Assembly (NCBI GenBank): GCA_002498725.1
Contig: DAIJ01000011.1
Coordinates: 1-60,561, forward strand
DNA: 60,561 bases
Direction of reading: 5' to 3'
Origin: Euryarchaeota archaeon UBA23
Lineage (GTDB): Archaea > Thermoplasmatota > Poseidoniia > Poseidoniales > Thalassarchaeaceae
Below the pieces are notes generated by a model. The model had not been told where the DNA came from. It saw only the letters and a list, made by a program, of their open reading frames with translations, and ran no database searches. Numbering within the stretch: position 1 is the stretch's first letter; the number at the start of each line of letters is the position of its first letter. A program made the translations under genes and the position numbers. Shown here in pieces: positions 36,758-45,780 of the stretch.

Positions 36758-37564
36758 ATGGCACTATCTATAACTCATCTTGGTAGTGGTAGCCGTGGTA
36801 ACTCTGTACTATTACAAAGTGATGAAACAAATCTGCTAATCGATTGTGGTTTTTCACTTAGACAGATCGAAAAAAGGCTATCAATTATCGGTTTTTCAGC
36901 CCACGAAATAGATGCTATAGTTGTTAGTCATCATCACTCAGATCATTCAAAATCCGCCGCTAGAGCTTCAGAAAAATGGAACGCCAGGCTATATTCAAAT
37001 CTAGAGACTGCTATGCGTTTGGGATTGTCTCCGATAGATCAAGTTAGGACTTTTTCTAGCCTAGAAAGAATTCAAATTGGCCCTGACCTAAGCATCCTAC
37101 CGGTGCCAGTCCCTCATGATGATGCAGAAAATGTAGGTTTGATCGTAAGTAATGGAAAAGGGCGACGAGCAGCGGTGGTAACAGATCTAGGTGAGGCAAC
37201 TACGGAATTAATGCGACATCTTGAAGGATGTCAACATATATCAATAGAAGCAAATTATGATTGGAATCGGTTAATGAATGGCCCTTATCCACAATCTCTA
37301 AAGCAGCGTATTTCTGGAAGAGGGGGGCACCTTTCAAATTCACAGACTGCAGAAATTCTTGGCGAATTAGTGCATTCAAATTTGTCTAGTATAGTTCTTT
37401 GCCACTTATCTGAAAAAAATAATGCACCCCATCTGGCTGAAAGTGAAGTACTCCTAGAAATTGGAGAAGAATTCAAAGGAGATTTATCAATTTCTACACA
37501 AGAAGGCCCTGAATTCACGCACTGGCTAGGACAAAAGGATCCTGAATTAATTACCAGGGGTTAA
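36758..37564 (+). CDS. Metallo-beta-lactamase-fold hydrolase (YycJ/WalJ-like)
   Basis: A 268-residue cytoplasmic hydrolase. The metal-binding motif H58-x-H60-x-D62-H63 (SHHHSDHSK) and the N-terminal LGSGSRGNSVLLQ and LLIDCGFSLRQIEKRL strands resemble YycJ/WalJ, whose bacterial members are 5'-3' nucleases or DNA-repair related. Later metal ligands lie in VVTDLGE and CHLSEKNN, and RGGHLSN supplies another His. ATG 36758 follows a good TATA element. It runs convergent to the STAND gene with a gap of six bases. A phosphodiesterase or nuclease role is most likely; the substrate is unknown. Confidence 0.85.
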   Translation: MALSITHLGSGSRGNSVLLQSDETNLLIDCGFSLRQIEKRLSIIGFSAHEIDAIVVSHHHSDHSKSAARASEKWNARLYSNLETAMRLGLSPIDQVRTFSSLERIQIGPDLSILPVPVPHDDAENVGLIVSNGKGRRAAVVTDLGEATTELMRHLEGCQHISIEANYDWNRLMNGPYPQSLKQRISGRGGHLSNSQTAEILGELVHSNLSSIVLCHLSEKNNAPHLAESEVLLEIGEEFKGDLSISTQEGPEFTHWLGQKDPELITRG

Positions 37565-37570
37565 ACGGAT

Positions 37571-40099
37571 CTAATGACCCATTATTGCTCTATGGACTTC
37601 GTTTTGGACGTCCCTCATTCGATCTACTGCCCCTAGTTCTCTAAAGACGGTTAGAGACCTTTGTAAGTAATTCATTCTGGCAGAACGGTCAGTTTCCACT
37701 TCTCCAAGTCTTGAAAGTAATTCTCCTTGTAGTAGACGGAAATCATTTGCTTCCGCCAGAGAAAGACCATCTAGATAATGTTCGGCAGCCTCGGACTTCC
37801 TACCAACATCACTCAATACCTGCCCGAGAAGAATTTCGACTTCTATCGCACTATGGGGGTCAGTGGCTTCTGAAAGAATTTTTAGAGCCTCCGAGTAATG
37901 CAAAAGTGCCAAATCATTATCTTTGATATTAGCATAATACCTACCTAAAACCGCACGGCTTCTTGCATGTAGTGCAGTCTCCTCATTTTCTTTTGTTTCA
38001 TCGTGGGCCATCATTGCGTGGTCTCTAGCACGATCTAATTCGCCCATCTCAAGAAATGCTGCAGCAAGACGGATTCTAGAATCCATTAACTCCGGGTCTT
38101 TTTCTGAATCAAGTAGTTCCTCTACATTCCCATAGACTTCGAGCGCGTGTCGGGTATCTCTACGTCGACGGAATATGTAACCCATGTTAATGTAGGAACG
38201 TGCAGCACCTACTGCATCTCTAGTTGCAATCTGAATTTCTAATGCTTGGCGATGAAGTTCTAAAGCATCATCCATAGCACCTCTTTTTATCGCAATATCA
38301 GCCCTTGCTGAAAGTAATCTAGCAAGTTGTTCGGGTTTTTTGTGCTTGCGAGCCACAGGTATTGCTGAATCATATTCTTCTTCAGCCTCATCCCATTTCC
38401 CTTGAATAGATAATATATCTCCTCTTAGCTCCCTCACAAGACCCCAATGTAAAGGATTGAAACCATCTGGTTCGAGGCTGCGTAAGATTCCAAGTAGTTC
38501 AGTATGGCCTGCTTTTACTAACTTAATACCATCTTCTTCCAATACTTCTGCCAATTGGTCATTATCACTTGAAGCTTTAAGATGGAAAATATACTCGATC
38601 TTTTCTGCTGCAGATTCTTGACGCTTACGATACCATTCTACTGCATTTGCATGTAGCTCCATTTTGAGTGAGTCGTCCATTGATCTAACTAAGAATTCGC
38701 GTACCAAATCGTGAACATCATAAAACTCTGTATCTATTCTTCTAGCAAGACCTTTCTCAACTAAGTCATCTAACAAATCAATCTCTGCATTAAGACCGCT
38801 CAGAGACTCAAGCGGCATGGGCTCGCGAAAAACTGCAATGGCGCCAAGTATACGTTTCTGCGGACCAGATAATTTAGAAAATATTTCTTTTTCAACAAAT
38901 GCCTCAAGTGTTGCATGGAAAGTATCACCCACACTACCTCTATTAATCAATTCAAGAACTAAGGGATGGCCTCTAGAAAGAGTGTATATGTGTAGAAATT
39001 GTTGTAATTCAATATCTGGCATTGCTGTTAATATTAAACGACTGGAGTCTTGGTCAAGACCTTCTAATGGTATGAAATGTGTTATCTTATTACCACTAGA
39101 ATTAGTTTCAGGCACCACCATCCTAAATGAACGGCTAAACATTACAAGGCCAAATTCATCTGCATCGGGAACTCTAATAGTAAGTGCTCTAAGAATTGAT
39201 ATCAAGTTCTCATCGGCTACCTTATGCAGGTCATCAATAACAATTAATCCTGGTGCATTTTCCATACCATCAATGATGAGATTAACTGCCATCGTTGGTT
39301 GAGGCACTGCTGATGAAGCAATATAGTCACTAAGATCATTATTACCAATAAGAGAAAGCCACTCAGCACACGCTTCTAGAAATGCTCTTGAACCCTCCCA
39401 ATCTTGACAACGGTGATATAATAGATTTCTACGATGAGTGAATCTCTCAATTAATTTAGCCGCAAGTGCTGTTTTACCAATTCCCGCTATACCAGGTACT
39501 AGTAGAGTTGTGGATTCAGACTGCAATATTTCTGCCATCTTGTTTATCTCATTATCTCTTCCAAAAAAACGGCGTAATCGGGGGAGGTCATTTAATGAAT
39601 TTACTAATTGTTTCTCAATATGTTTTGATAAATCTCTCTCGATCAAATCGGGAGAAAGCGCTGAAAGATCTACTGTCCCACTGTCATCTAAGTAACGAAG
39701 AAGGTCAACATGGCGGAGTGGTAAAGGTGTTGCCTCTAATGCCTGACGTAATTCCGTATTCTCGATCCTGCCATCTGAATGTACCAATCGAATAGGTTGT
39801 TGGCCAACTTTTGACCAAATGTCATCCGCGAGGCTGACGCCCTCAGAAGTTAGAAAATACGACTTTCTTTTTCTTGAAACGCCAGTGACGTGTGCCTGCC
39901 TTTCTATTAGATGACCTGAGTCCTTCATTCCAGAAATTGCCCTAGGTACATTTGATCTTGCTATTGCTACAGCATTTGCTATTCCCATTTGAGAAATAGC
40001 AAAAGGGACTTCGACCTTATCTGCATAGTCAACATAGTCTCTGAGGTGTAAGAGAATGCGCTCCTGAACCCCGGGGCGAGGTACTGCCATGGTCGCCAT
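37571..40099 (-). CDS. Winged-helix, STAND NTPase and TPR regulator
   Basis: About 842 residues from ATG 40099 (GTG 40123 or ATG 40090 are alternatives). Residues, numbered from the GTG, show a winged-helix-like DNA-binding region (15-105, IANAVAIARSNVPRAISGM then RKRKSYFLTSEG), a STAND/NB-ARC-type NTPase with Walker A GIAGIGKT at 211-218 and Walker B LIVIDD at 293-298, a second winged helix (about 425-480), and about eight TPR-like helical repeats to the C-terminus (RARDHAMMAHDETKENEE and similar). Such proteins sense a ligand or partner through the repeats and switch transcription or assembly through the NTPase. It is flanked by surface-protein genes, so regulation of surface genes is possible but unproven. 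No membrane segment is seen. Confidence 0.85.
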   Translation of the reverse strand: MATMAVPRPGVQERILLHLRDYVDYADKVEVPFAISQMGIANAVAIARSNVPRAISGMKDSGHLIERQAHVTGVSRKRKSYFLTSEGVSLADDIWSKVGQQPIRLVHSDGRIENTELRQALEATPLPLRHVDLLRYLDDSGTVDLSALSPDLIERDLSKHIEKQLVNSLNDLPRLRRFFGRDNEINKMAEILQSESTTLLVPGIAGIGKTALAAKLIERFTHRRNLLYHRCQDWEGSRAFLEACAEWLSLIGNNDLSDYIASSAVPQPTMAVNLIIDGMENAPGLIVIDDLHKVADENLISILRALTIRVPDADEFGLVMFSRSFRMVVPETNSSGNKITHFIPLEGLDQDSSRLILTAMPDIELQQFLHIYTLSRGHPLVLELINRGSVGDTFHATLEAFVEKEIFSKLSGPQKRILGAIAVFREPMPLESLSGLNAEIDLLDDLVEKGLARRIDTEFYDVHDLVREFLVRSMDDSLKMELHANAVEWYRKRQESAAEKIEYIFHLKASSDNDQLAEVLEEDGIKLVKAGHTELLGILRSLEPDGFNPLHWGLVRELRGDILSIQGKWDEAEEEYDSAIPVARKHKKPEQLARLLSARADIAIKRGAMDDALELHRQALEIQIATRDAVGAARSYINMGYIFRRRRDTRHALEVYGNVEELLDSEKDPELMDSRIRLAAAFLEMGELDRARDHAMMAHDETKENEETALHARSRAVLGRYYANIKDNDLALLHYSEALKILSEATDPHSAIEVEILLGQVLSDVGRKSEAAEHYLDGLSLAEANDFRLLQGELLSRLGEVETDRSARMNYLQRSLTVFRELGAVDRMRDVQNEVHRAIMGH

Positions 40100-40160
40100 T
40101 GTAGATCCAGCGTTAAGATCCACTCAAGAACATTCTCGACAAACGTACTTACTTGCTTCA

Positions 40161-43100
40161 TCACTCATTGTAATCTGGATCAGGGACCCATTCTTCCTTA
40201 GATGAGTCCCAAAGCCAACCAGGATGTTCCTCAGATTTGACTAATTCCTCGGATTCTAGTGATTTAGTTTGATCATCATCATCTTCATCAATTTCCAATC
40301 TTATGAATCCGCTCATGTATAGAATTCCTGCGAATATACCTATTATGGCTACTATAATTATGACATATACAATGTTTCCTAATCCTCCCCCATCAGAAGG
40401 AAGGGAGATAGTTGGCCCGGTAATGGGCTCTGAACCACTTATTGAAAACACTGGAGTCGCAGTATTGGATATCATAGAACCGGGTATACCAAGTTCCCAA
40501 GAAGAATTTTCAGAAACTACTGTGGAATTAATTTGTGTGCCACCTATTTTCACAGAGACTGTCTTACCGGGAAGTCCTATTCCGCTGAACAGGATCGATT
40601 CATCTGGTGAAACAATTGTGTTCGATTGCTCATTCAAAGTGAATTGAATCGGCGAAACCGTAAACGTAACTGGAGCAGATATTTCTTTTGCAGTTGCCTC
40701 GTCAGTAGCTACAAATATTACATCTGTAAGAGACCATGTAGACAAATCAGTGGAATACGGCATCATCAAAATTGGATCATAGATTGCTATTCCATTGGGG
40801 TTGATCTGAACTACAAATCCGTATAGATCATCTGATGTCTTAACTTCATCGTCAAAGACAGACAGAAGTAGTCTATCAGTGCCATCTATATCATCAAAGA
40901 AATCTAGTAAATTAATCTCTGCATTTGTACAACGATCTTGTGATTGAGATTCTATTTCACAGTAAAGAACAATTTCAGAATTCCAATTGGTAGAATCAAA
41001 AGTAGGTCGATTATTTCCTGCATCTGGAGGATTGTCAGCGGTAACTTGGATTTCTTCCCAATCGCTATAGTCAAAACCATCGTACGATCTAACTTTGATA
41101 GAATAAGGCATATTATGAGTTAAAATCCTTGAATCCCATTCAAGAGACCAAGCGCCATTGGCCGCAAATTCAGTAACAACATCAGTATAAACATTGATGT
41201 ACCCATTGTATATATCTAATACTTCTATATCAACTCTGGTAATATCTCCATCATTGTCTCTAGCAACTCCTTGAATGATAGATTCTTCACTAACTGCATA
41301 TATCTGGCCATTTGAAGGAGTAATTAAACTAACAAATGGAGGGGAATTTCTATTGTCTATATTTATGTCTAGCACCTTTGGTAAGCATTCATCGATTATA
41401 CCTTCACAGAAATCAGAATCTGAAGCCCAAATTGTGAAAGTGTAAGTTGATAATGATCTAGGTAAGCCACTAAAATCCCAAGTCCAAGTCCAATCTTCGC
41501 TAGCTTGAGTTGATGTAACAACATTATAATTCGGACCTTCTATCTGAATGTAAATTTCATCTAAGTCTGAACTGCAATCAATTGGACAGCCATACGCATC
41601 ATGAGCAGTTCCTTCGAATGTAACAGAGCCATCTGAATGAGTTGAACCTGTGCTGGGCGAGGTCACCTCAATTGTCGGAGGTTCAGTATTAAGTTTCAGT
41701 GATCTAGTAACTATTGGAGAATACTCCAGCCCATCAAAAGATCTGATCTGGAATGTATAATCACCCTCCATTCTATTACTCATATCTATTTCGTAATACC
41801 AATTACTAAATGGATGATTATTTCTAGATACGAAGCCAGGCGCAGCACCACTATCGTCTACAGCATGACCTGCCTCATTCCACTCACTTGTGAATGGATC
41901 TTTTACCTCAACTCGATGGACAAATCCTTTCTGATCCCACTGAGCCAATTCGTTTGTCTCATAAATTCCAGCCCATTGACCATCATATGCAGAGCCAGTA
42001 ATGTTAACCACCCTACGATATGAATGACCGTCTTCCTGTATTACAGATACAGATGGAGGGAGGTTGACTAATGAAAGTGAATCTTGATACGTTGTATCTG
42101 ATAAGGTGAACTCTCCATTATCAAAACCATATCCAAAACGATAAGCAGTGTATCTGTAAAGAGATAATTCTCTGGTGCCGGCAGAGTAATCGCAATCAGG
42201 ATCTTCTGTATCCTTCAGAAGATCTCCATCATTATCTTCGCCATCTGAGCAGGAATCCTCAAATTGGTCATCTGCGAATCCATCTGGATTATCTCCTCCT
42301 GCAAGTCCACGGAAATCTAAATGGAAATTTGAGGCCAGTGCAAACCAGGGGGTATAACCATCTGAATCTGTCTCAAGACTATACAAATCATTTCCATGAG
42401 CGTCTTCAATTAGAACATTAGCATCTTCAACTCTTTGACCATTAACTAAAGTCTGGAATCTTACCAATTCTGCTCTTTGAACTTGTACTGCATAACGGGT
42501 TGGCTGAGTATTTATTTTAATACTCGATAAATCAAGATTTGATAAATTTGAAAATGTGAATACCGTCGAATTATTATCCATATTTACTGCAAGAGGGAAA
42601 TTATATGGAGTCAAATCATCACAAGTATCACAAGCACGGGTTTCATGTGCAATTATCCCATTCTGCCAACCATTCTGATACCATGCTTCCTGATCAGGCC
42701 AACTAAGAACTACTGGATACTCCCCCGGTGGAGGGCTTGGTACATATTCAGATTGAACTGTTACTGCTGATTTGGTAACATTGTATGTAACTCCAACACC
42801 ATTCCAAGTATTACCACTAAAGAAACCTAAGCTACCATATTGTTGACTGCCAGCAAATCCCGTATCATAATTCTGGAGTGTTGCACCTGTACCTTGAATA
42901 TTGAATGTATTTCTTCTAACATCTAGGAGACCACCTGTTGACCTTATACCATCAGCATTACCACCTGAATTAATTATGTTATCAACAATAGTTGCTCCAG
43001 TACGATGAACCATGATCGAAGGGCATGAGAAATCACCACCCCACCATTTCTGGCTTGAACAAGCCCCTTCTCCAGTACTGGTAATTTCATTGTTAGCAAG

Positions 43101-44390
43101 ATAAAGACGTGCGGGTGTAGGGCTTGGTGCCTGATTACCATATTCACCGGCTAGTACTGGCTCTCTAGCAGTATCAAAAATTGTGTTATTTTCAGCAATT
43201 ACATCGAAAGATCCCAAAAGCCAAAAGCCATTCCAACCATTTATTGGACCTATTATGTTATTGTTAATATCGGCCTTAGATGAATATACTGCAATACCAG
43301 AACCCTCTCCTGCGCCTGATAGCTCATTGTGATGAATATTCACAAGAGCTCCTGCATAAGCAGTTATTGTAGATCCTTGAACTGTTGTTATTACATTGTC
43401 TGCAATTTCAACATCATAATTTGTATCTCCTATTGCCTTCAAACTATTGATGTCAATCCCGTTACAATTCACATCTATTGTAGTATTTGTTACAGAGCCA
43501 GCAGAATTACGAATACTAAATCCAAAATCACCACTTTCTACTTCGGAATTATCAATACGCAAGAATGTTTGAGAGGCCCATACTGCAGCCCTTCCTCCAT
43601 CTCTATTTCCACACCCATTCTGTGTGCTTTGGAAGGTTGCTGATTCAAATATCATTGGAGAAACTGGAGTCCCTCCTCCATATATTTGAACCGCCTGTCC
43701 AGTGACTCCGCTCTCTCCATCATTTCCTGCAACGTATTCACCTCCAATAAAACGAGGTTGTGCTAAGTTTGTCGCAAGTACGCTAGTTGTGTTTATGTCT
43801 TCAAAAGTCATAGATCTTAGAGTAGGACTTGCGCCGTCAAGGATTAGAGCTCCATATCTATACTCATATTCCAATTGAATATAAAATGGAATTCCCCAAG
43901 CACCTTGGAAGTGAATATGCCTCATTCCTGATTGAGATAGATCCATGCTGTCACGTAGTATTACGCCTTCTCCGCAAGAGGGGTCTTCAATCCAAATCTG
44001 GCTACTTCCTGAACCTAATCCATAGCACTCACCTCTGCTGCTATTATTTGTAGGAGCTGACCATGTCATAGTAATCTTAGAACTAGGGCCAGCATTAGAA
44101 GAAGCTCCACATGATAATTGTCCGGCACACAAATTTCCTCGCACATCTAGCATACTGCCATTAGGGAATGTTACAATAGTCCCAGGCTCGATAATTAACT
44201 TGGCGCCAGGTGCAATTGACACATCACCTGTGAGTGAGTGTTGGCCACTCCATGTCTCAATTCCAGTTATTGTACCACTAGTTGTTTCATTAGATGCACT
44301 CACTGAAGTCGCTGGTCCCGCAAGACCAACTAAAACGCTCGTCAACATTAGAAATACTAGGAAGTGGCTTCGTGCTCGGCCGCTCAGCAT
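40161..44390 (-). CDS. Large surface protein with right-handed beta-helix and Ig-like domains
   Basis: A 1409-residue exported protein. A signal peptide ends near SVSAS (about 32). Residues about 35-550 form a parallel beta-helix, read from short strand repeats with N-rich turns (DVEIADNVITTVQGSTITAY, IHHNELSGAGEGSGIAVYSS, VIAENNTIFDTAREPVLAG). A MopE-like calcium motif follows at 42185-42265 (CSDGEDNDGDLLKDTEDPDC). Several Ig-like domains come next (PPTIEVTSPSTGSTHSDGS, PPFVSLITPSNGQIYAVSEE). A helix at about 1340-1363 anchors it and a short tail ends with GWLWDSSKEEWVPDP. A TATA-like GATTAAAT lies 23-30 bases upstream of ATG 44390, so the mRNA may be leaderless. It probably adheres to or processes polysaccharide, but no catalytic residues are assigned. 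Confidence 0.8.
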   Translation of the reverse strand: MLSGRARSHFLVFLMLTSVLVGLAGPATSVSASNETTSGTITGIETWSGQHSLTGDVSIAPGAKLIIEPGTIVTFPNGSMLDVRGNLCAGQLSCGASSNAGPSSKITMTWSAPTNNSSRGECYGLGSGSSQIWIEDPSCGEGVILRDSMDLSQSGMRHIHFQGAWGIPFYIQLEYEYRYGALILDGASPTLRSMTFEDINTTSVLATNLAQPRFIGGEYVAGNDGESGVTGQAVQIYGGGTPVSPMIFESATFQSTQNGCGNRDGGRAAVWASQTFLRIDNSEVESGDFGFSIRNSAGSVTNTTIDVNCNGIDINSLKAIGDTNYDVEIADNVITTVQGSTITAYAGALVNIHHNELSGAGEGSGIAVYSSKADINNNIIGPINGWNGFWLLGSFDVIAENNTIFDTAREPVLAGEYGNQAPSPTPARLYLANNEITSTGEGACSSQKWWGGDFSCPSIMVHRTGATIVDNIINSGGNADGIRSTGGLLDVRRNTFNIQGTGATLQNYDTGFAGSQQYGSLGFFSGNTWNGVGVTYNVTKSAVTVQSEYVPSPPPGEYPVVLSWPDQEAWYQNGWQNGIIAHETRACDTCDDLTPYNFPLAVNMDNNSTVFTFSNLSNLDLSSIKINTQPTRYAVQVQRAELVRFQTLVNGQRVEDANVLIEDAHGNDLYSLETDSDGYTPWFALASNFHLDFRGLAGGDNPDGFADDQFEDSCSDGEDNDGDLLKDTEDPDCDYSAGTRELSLYRYTAYRFGYGFDNGEFTLSDTTYQDSLSLVNLPPSVSVIQEDGHSYRRVVNITGSAYDGQWAGIYETNELAQWDQKGFVHRVEVKDPFTSEWNEAGHAVDDSGAAPGFVSRNNHPFSNWYYEIDMSNRMEGDYTFQIRSFDGLEYSPIVTRSLKLNTEPPTIEVTSPSTGSTHSDGSVTFEGTAHDAYGCPIDCSSDLDEIYIQIEGPNYNVVTSTQASEDWTWTWDFSGLPRSLSTYTFTIWASDSDFCEGIIDECLPKVLDINIDNRNSPPFVSLITPSNGQIYAVSEESIIQGVARDNDGDITRVDIEVLDIYNGYINVYTDVVTEFAANGAWSLEWDSRILTHNMPYSIKVRSYDGFDYSDWEEIQVTADNPPDAGNNRPTFDSTNWNSEIVLYCEIESQSQDRCTNAEINLLDFFDDIDGTDRLLLSVFDDEVKTSDDLYGFVVQINPNGIAIYDPILMMPYSTDLSTWSLTDVIFVATDEATAKEISAPVTFTVSPIQFTLNEQSNTIVSPDESILFSGIGLPGKTVSVKIGGTQINSTVVSENSSWELGIPGSMISNTATPVFSISGSEPITGPTISLPSDGGGLGNIVYVIIIVAIIGIFAGILYMSGFIRLEIDEDDDDQTKSLESEELVKSEEHPGWLWDSSKEEWVPDPDYNE

Positions 44391-44412
44391 AGTCTCTCGG
44401 TTACTTCGACGG

Positions 44413-44420
44413 ATTTAATC
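44413..44420 (-). promoter_or_regulatory. TATA-like box of the beta-helix gene
   Basis: GATTAAAT on the minus strand ends 23 bases upstream of ATG 44390. At normal archaeal spacing, transcription would start at or next to the ATG and give a leaderless mRNA, which matches the lack of a Shine-Dalgarno sequence here. Confidence 0.35.
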
Positions 44421-44440
44421 ATAGGGTTTTGACGAGCCCT

Positions 44441-44456
44441 AGTATCTAACGATACT
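44441..44456. promoter_or_regulatory. Perfect inverted repeat upstream of the beta-helix gene
   Basis: AGTATC-TAAC-GATACT is an exact 6-bp palindrome around a 4-base centre. It lies about 20 bases beyond the TATA-like element of the beta-helix gene and 37-52 bases after the subtilase stop. It could be an operator for the former or a stem-loop at the end of the latter transcript. No T-run follows it, so the operator reading is slightly preferred. Confidence 0.3.
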
Positions 44457-44486
44457 AATGTAACCAACGGATATGGTAATAATGAT

Positions 44487-44492
44487 AAAAAA
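44487..44492 (-). terminator. T-run after the membrane-anchored subtilase
   Basis: Six T on the minus strand directly follow the subtilase stop codon, then a T/A-rich stretch. This is the known archaeal type of intrinsic terminator. No hairpin precedes the run. Confidence 0.3.
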
Positions 44493-45725
44493 TCATTCAT
44501 TTAACTCAAAAACGATCTGCTCAGACCATGCTACAACATCTAATTGACCATACCCTCTTTTCTGATGGTGAGATGAGTTTTCGGCATTACCTGCAAGTGC
44601 TGAGGTCGCCAGAGATCTCTTTACTACCTCCATTTCAGTTTGATTAAATTGTCCATCTTCTCCGCGTAATAGATCTCCATGTTTTTCAAGAATTAATGCT
44701 AGAGCAGAGGAAACTAAAACTGTTGAATCAGAAGTACCTGTAGAGTAAGCATATGGAGGACTGATTGAAGTTGACGCAGTAGAGAACATCCTTATCCCAG
44801 GCGCCATTATTTCCGGTTTCTGATTCGGGAATTGCCTCTCATCACCAGTATATGGGTCGAATAAAGATCCCTTTGAACTATTTAGCCAAGCACTGCCACC
44901 TTTCATAGACGCACCCACTGAAATCACCCGAGCCAAGTTAGAAGGTATAGAAACATCAGTTATTGAAGGATCCATACCATTATTTCCAGCGGCAGCAACT
45001 ACGAAAACTCCAGAATCTAAAGCATCTGTAACTGCATTAACGGTTTCTGAGCGGAAACTTGTATTTGTGTTAATAGGATCCCCACCAAGGCTTAGGCTAA
45101 TTATATCTGCATTTTGAGTAATATAGCACCATCTTATCGCATTCGCAACTCTATCTGATTTCCCTCCCCCTCCATCTGGACCTAATGCTAATGCTATCGA
45201 AAGAGTAACTTCTGGAGATGCCCCCACATAAGTCCCATTAGCAACCATTAGGCCTGCCATTAGAGTTCCATGATAATCACTACCTACGTCTCTAATTTGA
45301 TTATGATTACCTGCATAGAAATCTCTGAATCCTCTTAAATTAACATCTGAAAAATCAGGATGGTCAATATCAATTCCCGTATCTACAATACATACATGGA
45401 TACCTTCTCCAAAGTAGCCATCTGACTGCATTTCACGAAATCCTGAACTCTCGTAAGCCCACTCTGAATCAGGCAATATTGGAAGCAGGAAAGCCTGAAT
45501 CCAAGACCATGATATTAGGATAAATATGGCACCTATAGAAAAAATAATACCTCCCCAAGGCCAAATAAACTCTTTGATCGGACCTAATGGCCAACGCAAT
45601 TGTTTAGCTTCATCATCAGATAGACCATAAGCAGAACCCGGGTATCCTGGTGCTGAGGGGTCGACTGCAGTTAATATTCGGGAGTCCTCGGGTTCTGGCA
45701 TTAGATCTAGATGCTCTATACCCAT
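44493..45725 (-). CDS. Membrane-anchored subtilisin-like serine protease
   Basis: A 410-residue protease. A cytoplasmic N-terminus of about 55 residues precedes one membrane helix (58-80, GGIIFSIGAIFILISWSW), which places the S8 catalytic domain outside. The triad is D115 (VDTGIDIDHP), H152 (SDYHGTLMAG) and S332 (TGTSDST); the oxyanion Asn is N248 (AAAGNNG). The Ser motif GTSDS departs from the usual GTSMA but keeps the nucleophile. It lacks the long beta tail of the larger subtilase. It starts at ATG 45725, 55 bases downstream of the AglB stop on the same strand, so it may share the AglB transcript. It could process glycoproteins or surface proteins made nearby. Confidence 0.88.
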   Translation of the reverse strand: MGIEHLDLMPEPEDSRILTAVDPSAPGYPGSAYGLSDDEAKQLRWPLGPIKEFIWPWGGIIFSIGAIFILISWSWIQAFLLPILPDSEWAYESSGFREMQSDGYFGEGIHVCIVDTGIDIDHPDFSDVNLRGFRDFYAGNHNQIRDVGSDYHGTLMAGLMVANGTYVGASPEVTLSIALALGPDGGGGKSDRVANAIRWCYITQNADIISLSLGGDPINTNTSFRSETVNAVTDALDSGVFVVAAAGNNGMDPSITDVSIPSNLARVISVGASMKGGSAWLNSSKGSLFDPYTGDERQFPNQKPEIMAPGIRMFSTASTSISPPYAYSTGTSDSTVLVSSALALILEKHGDLLRGEDGQFNQTEMEVVKRSLATSALAGNAENSSHHQKRGYGQLDVVAWSEQIVFELNE

Positions 45726-45780
45726 GCTTATACCCCAATTAACGCGAACGGGGACATCTTACAATATAGATGATTGTTAT

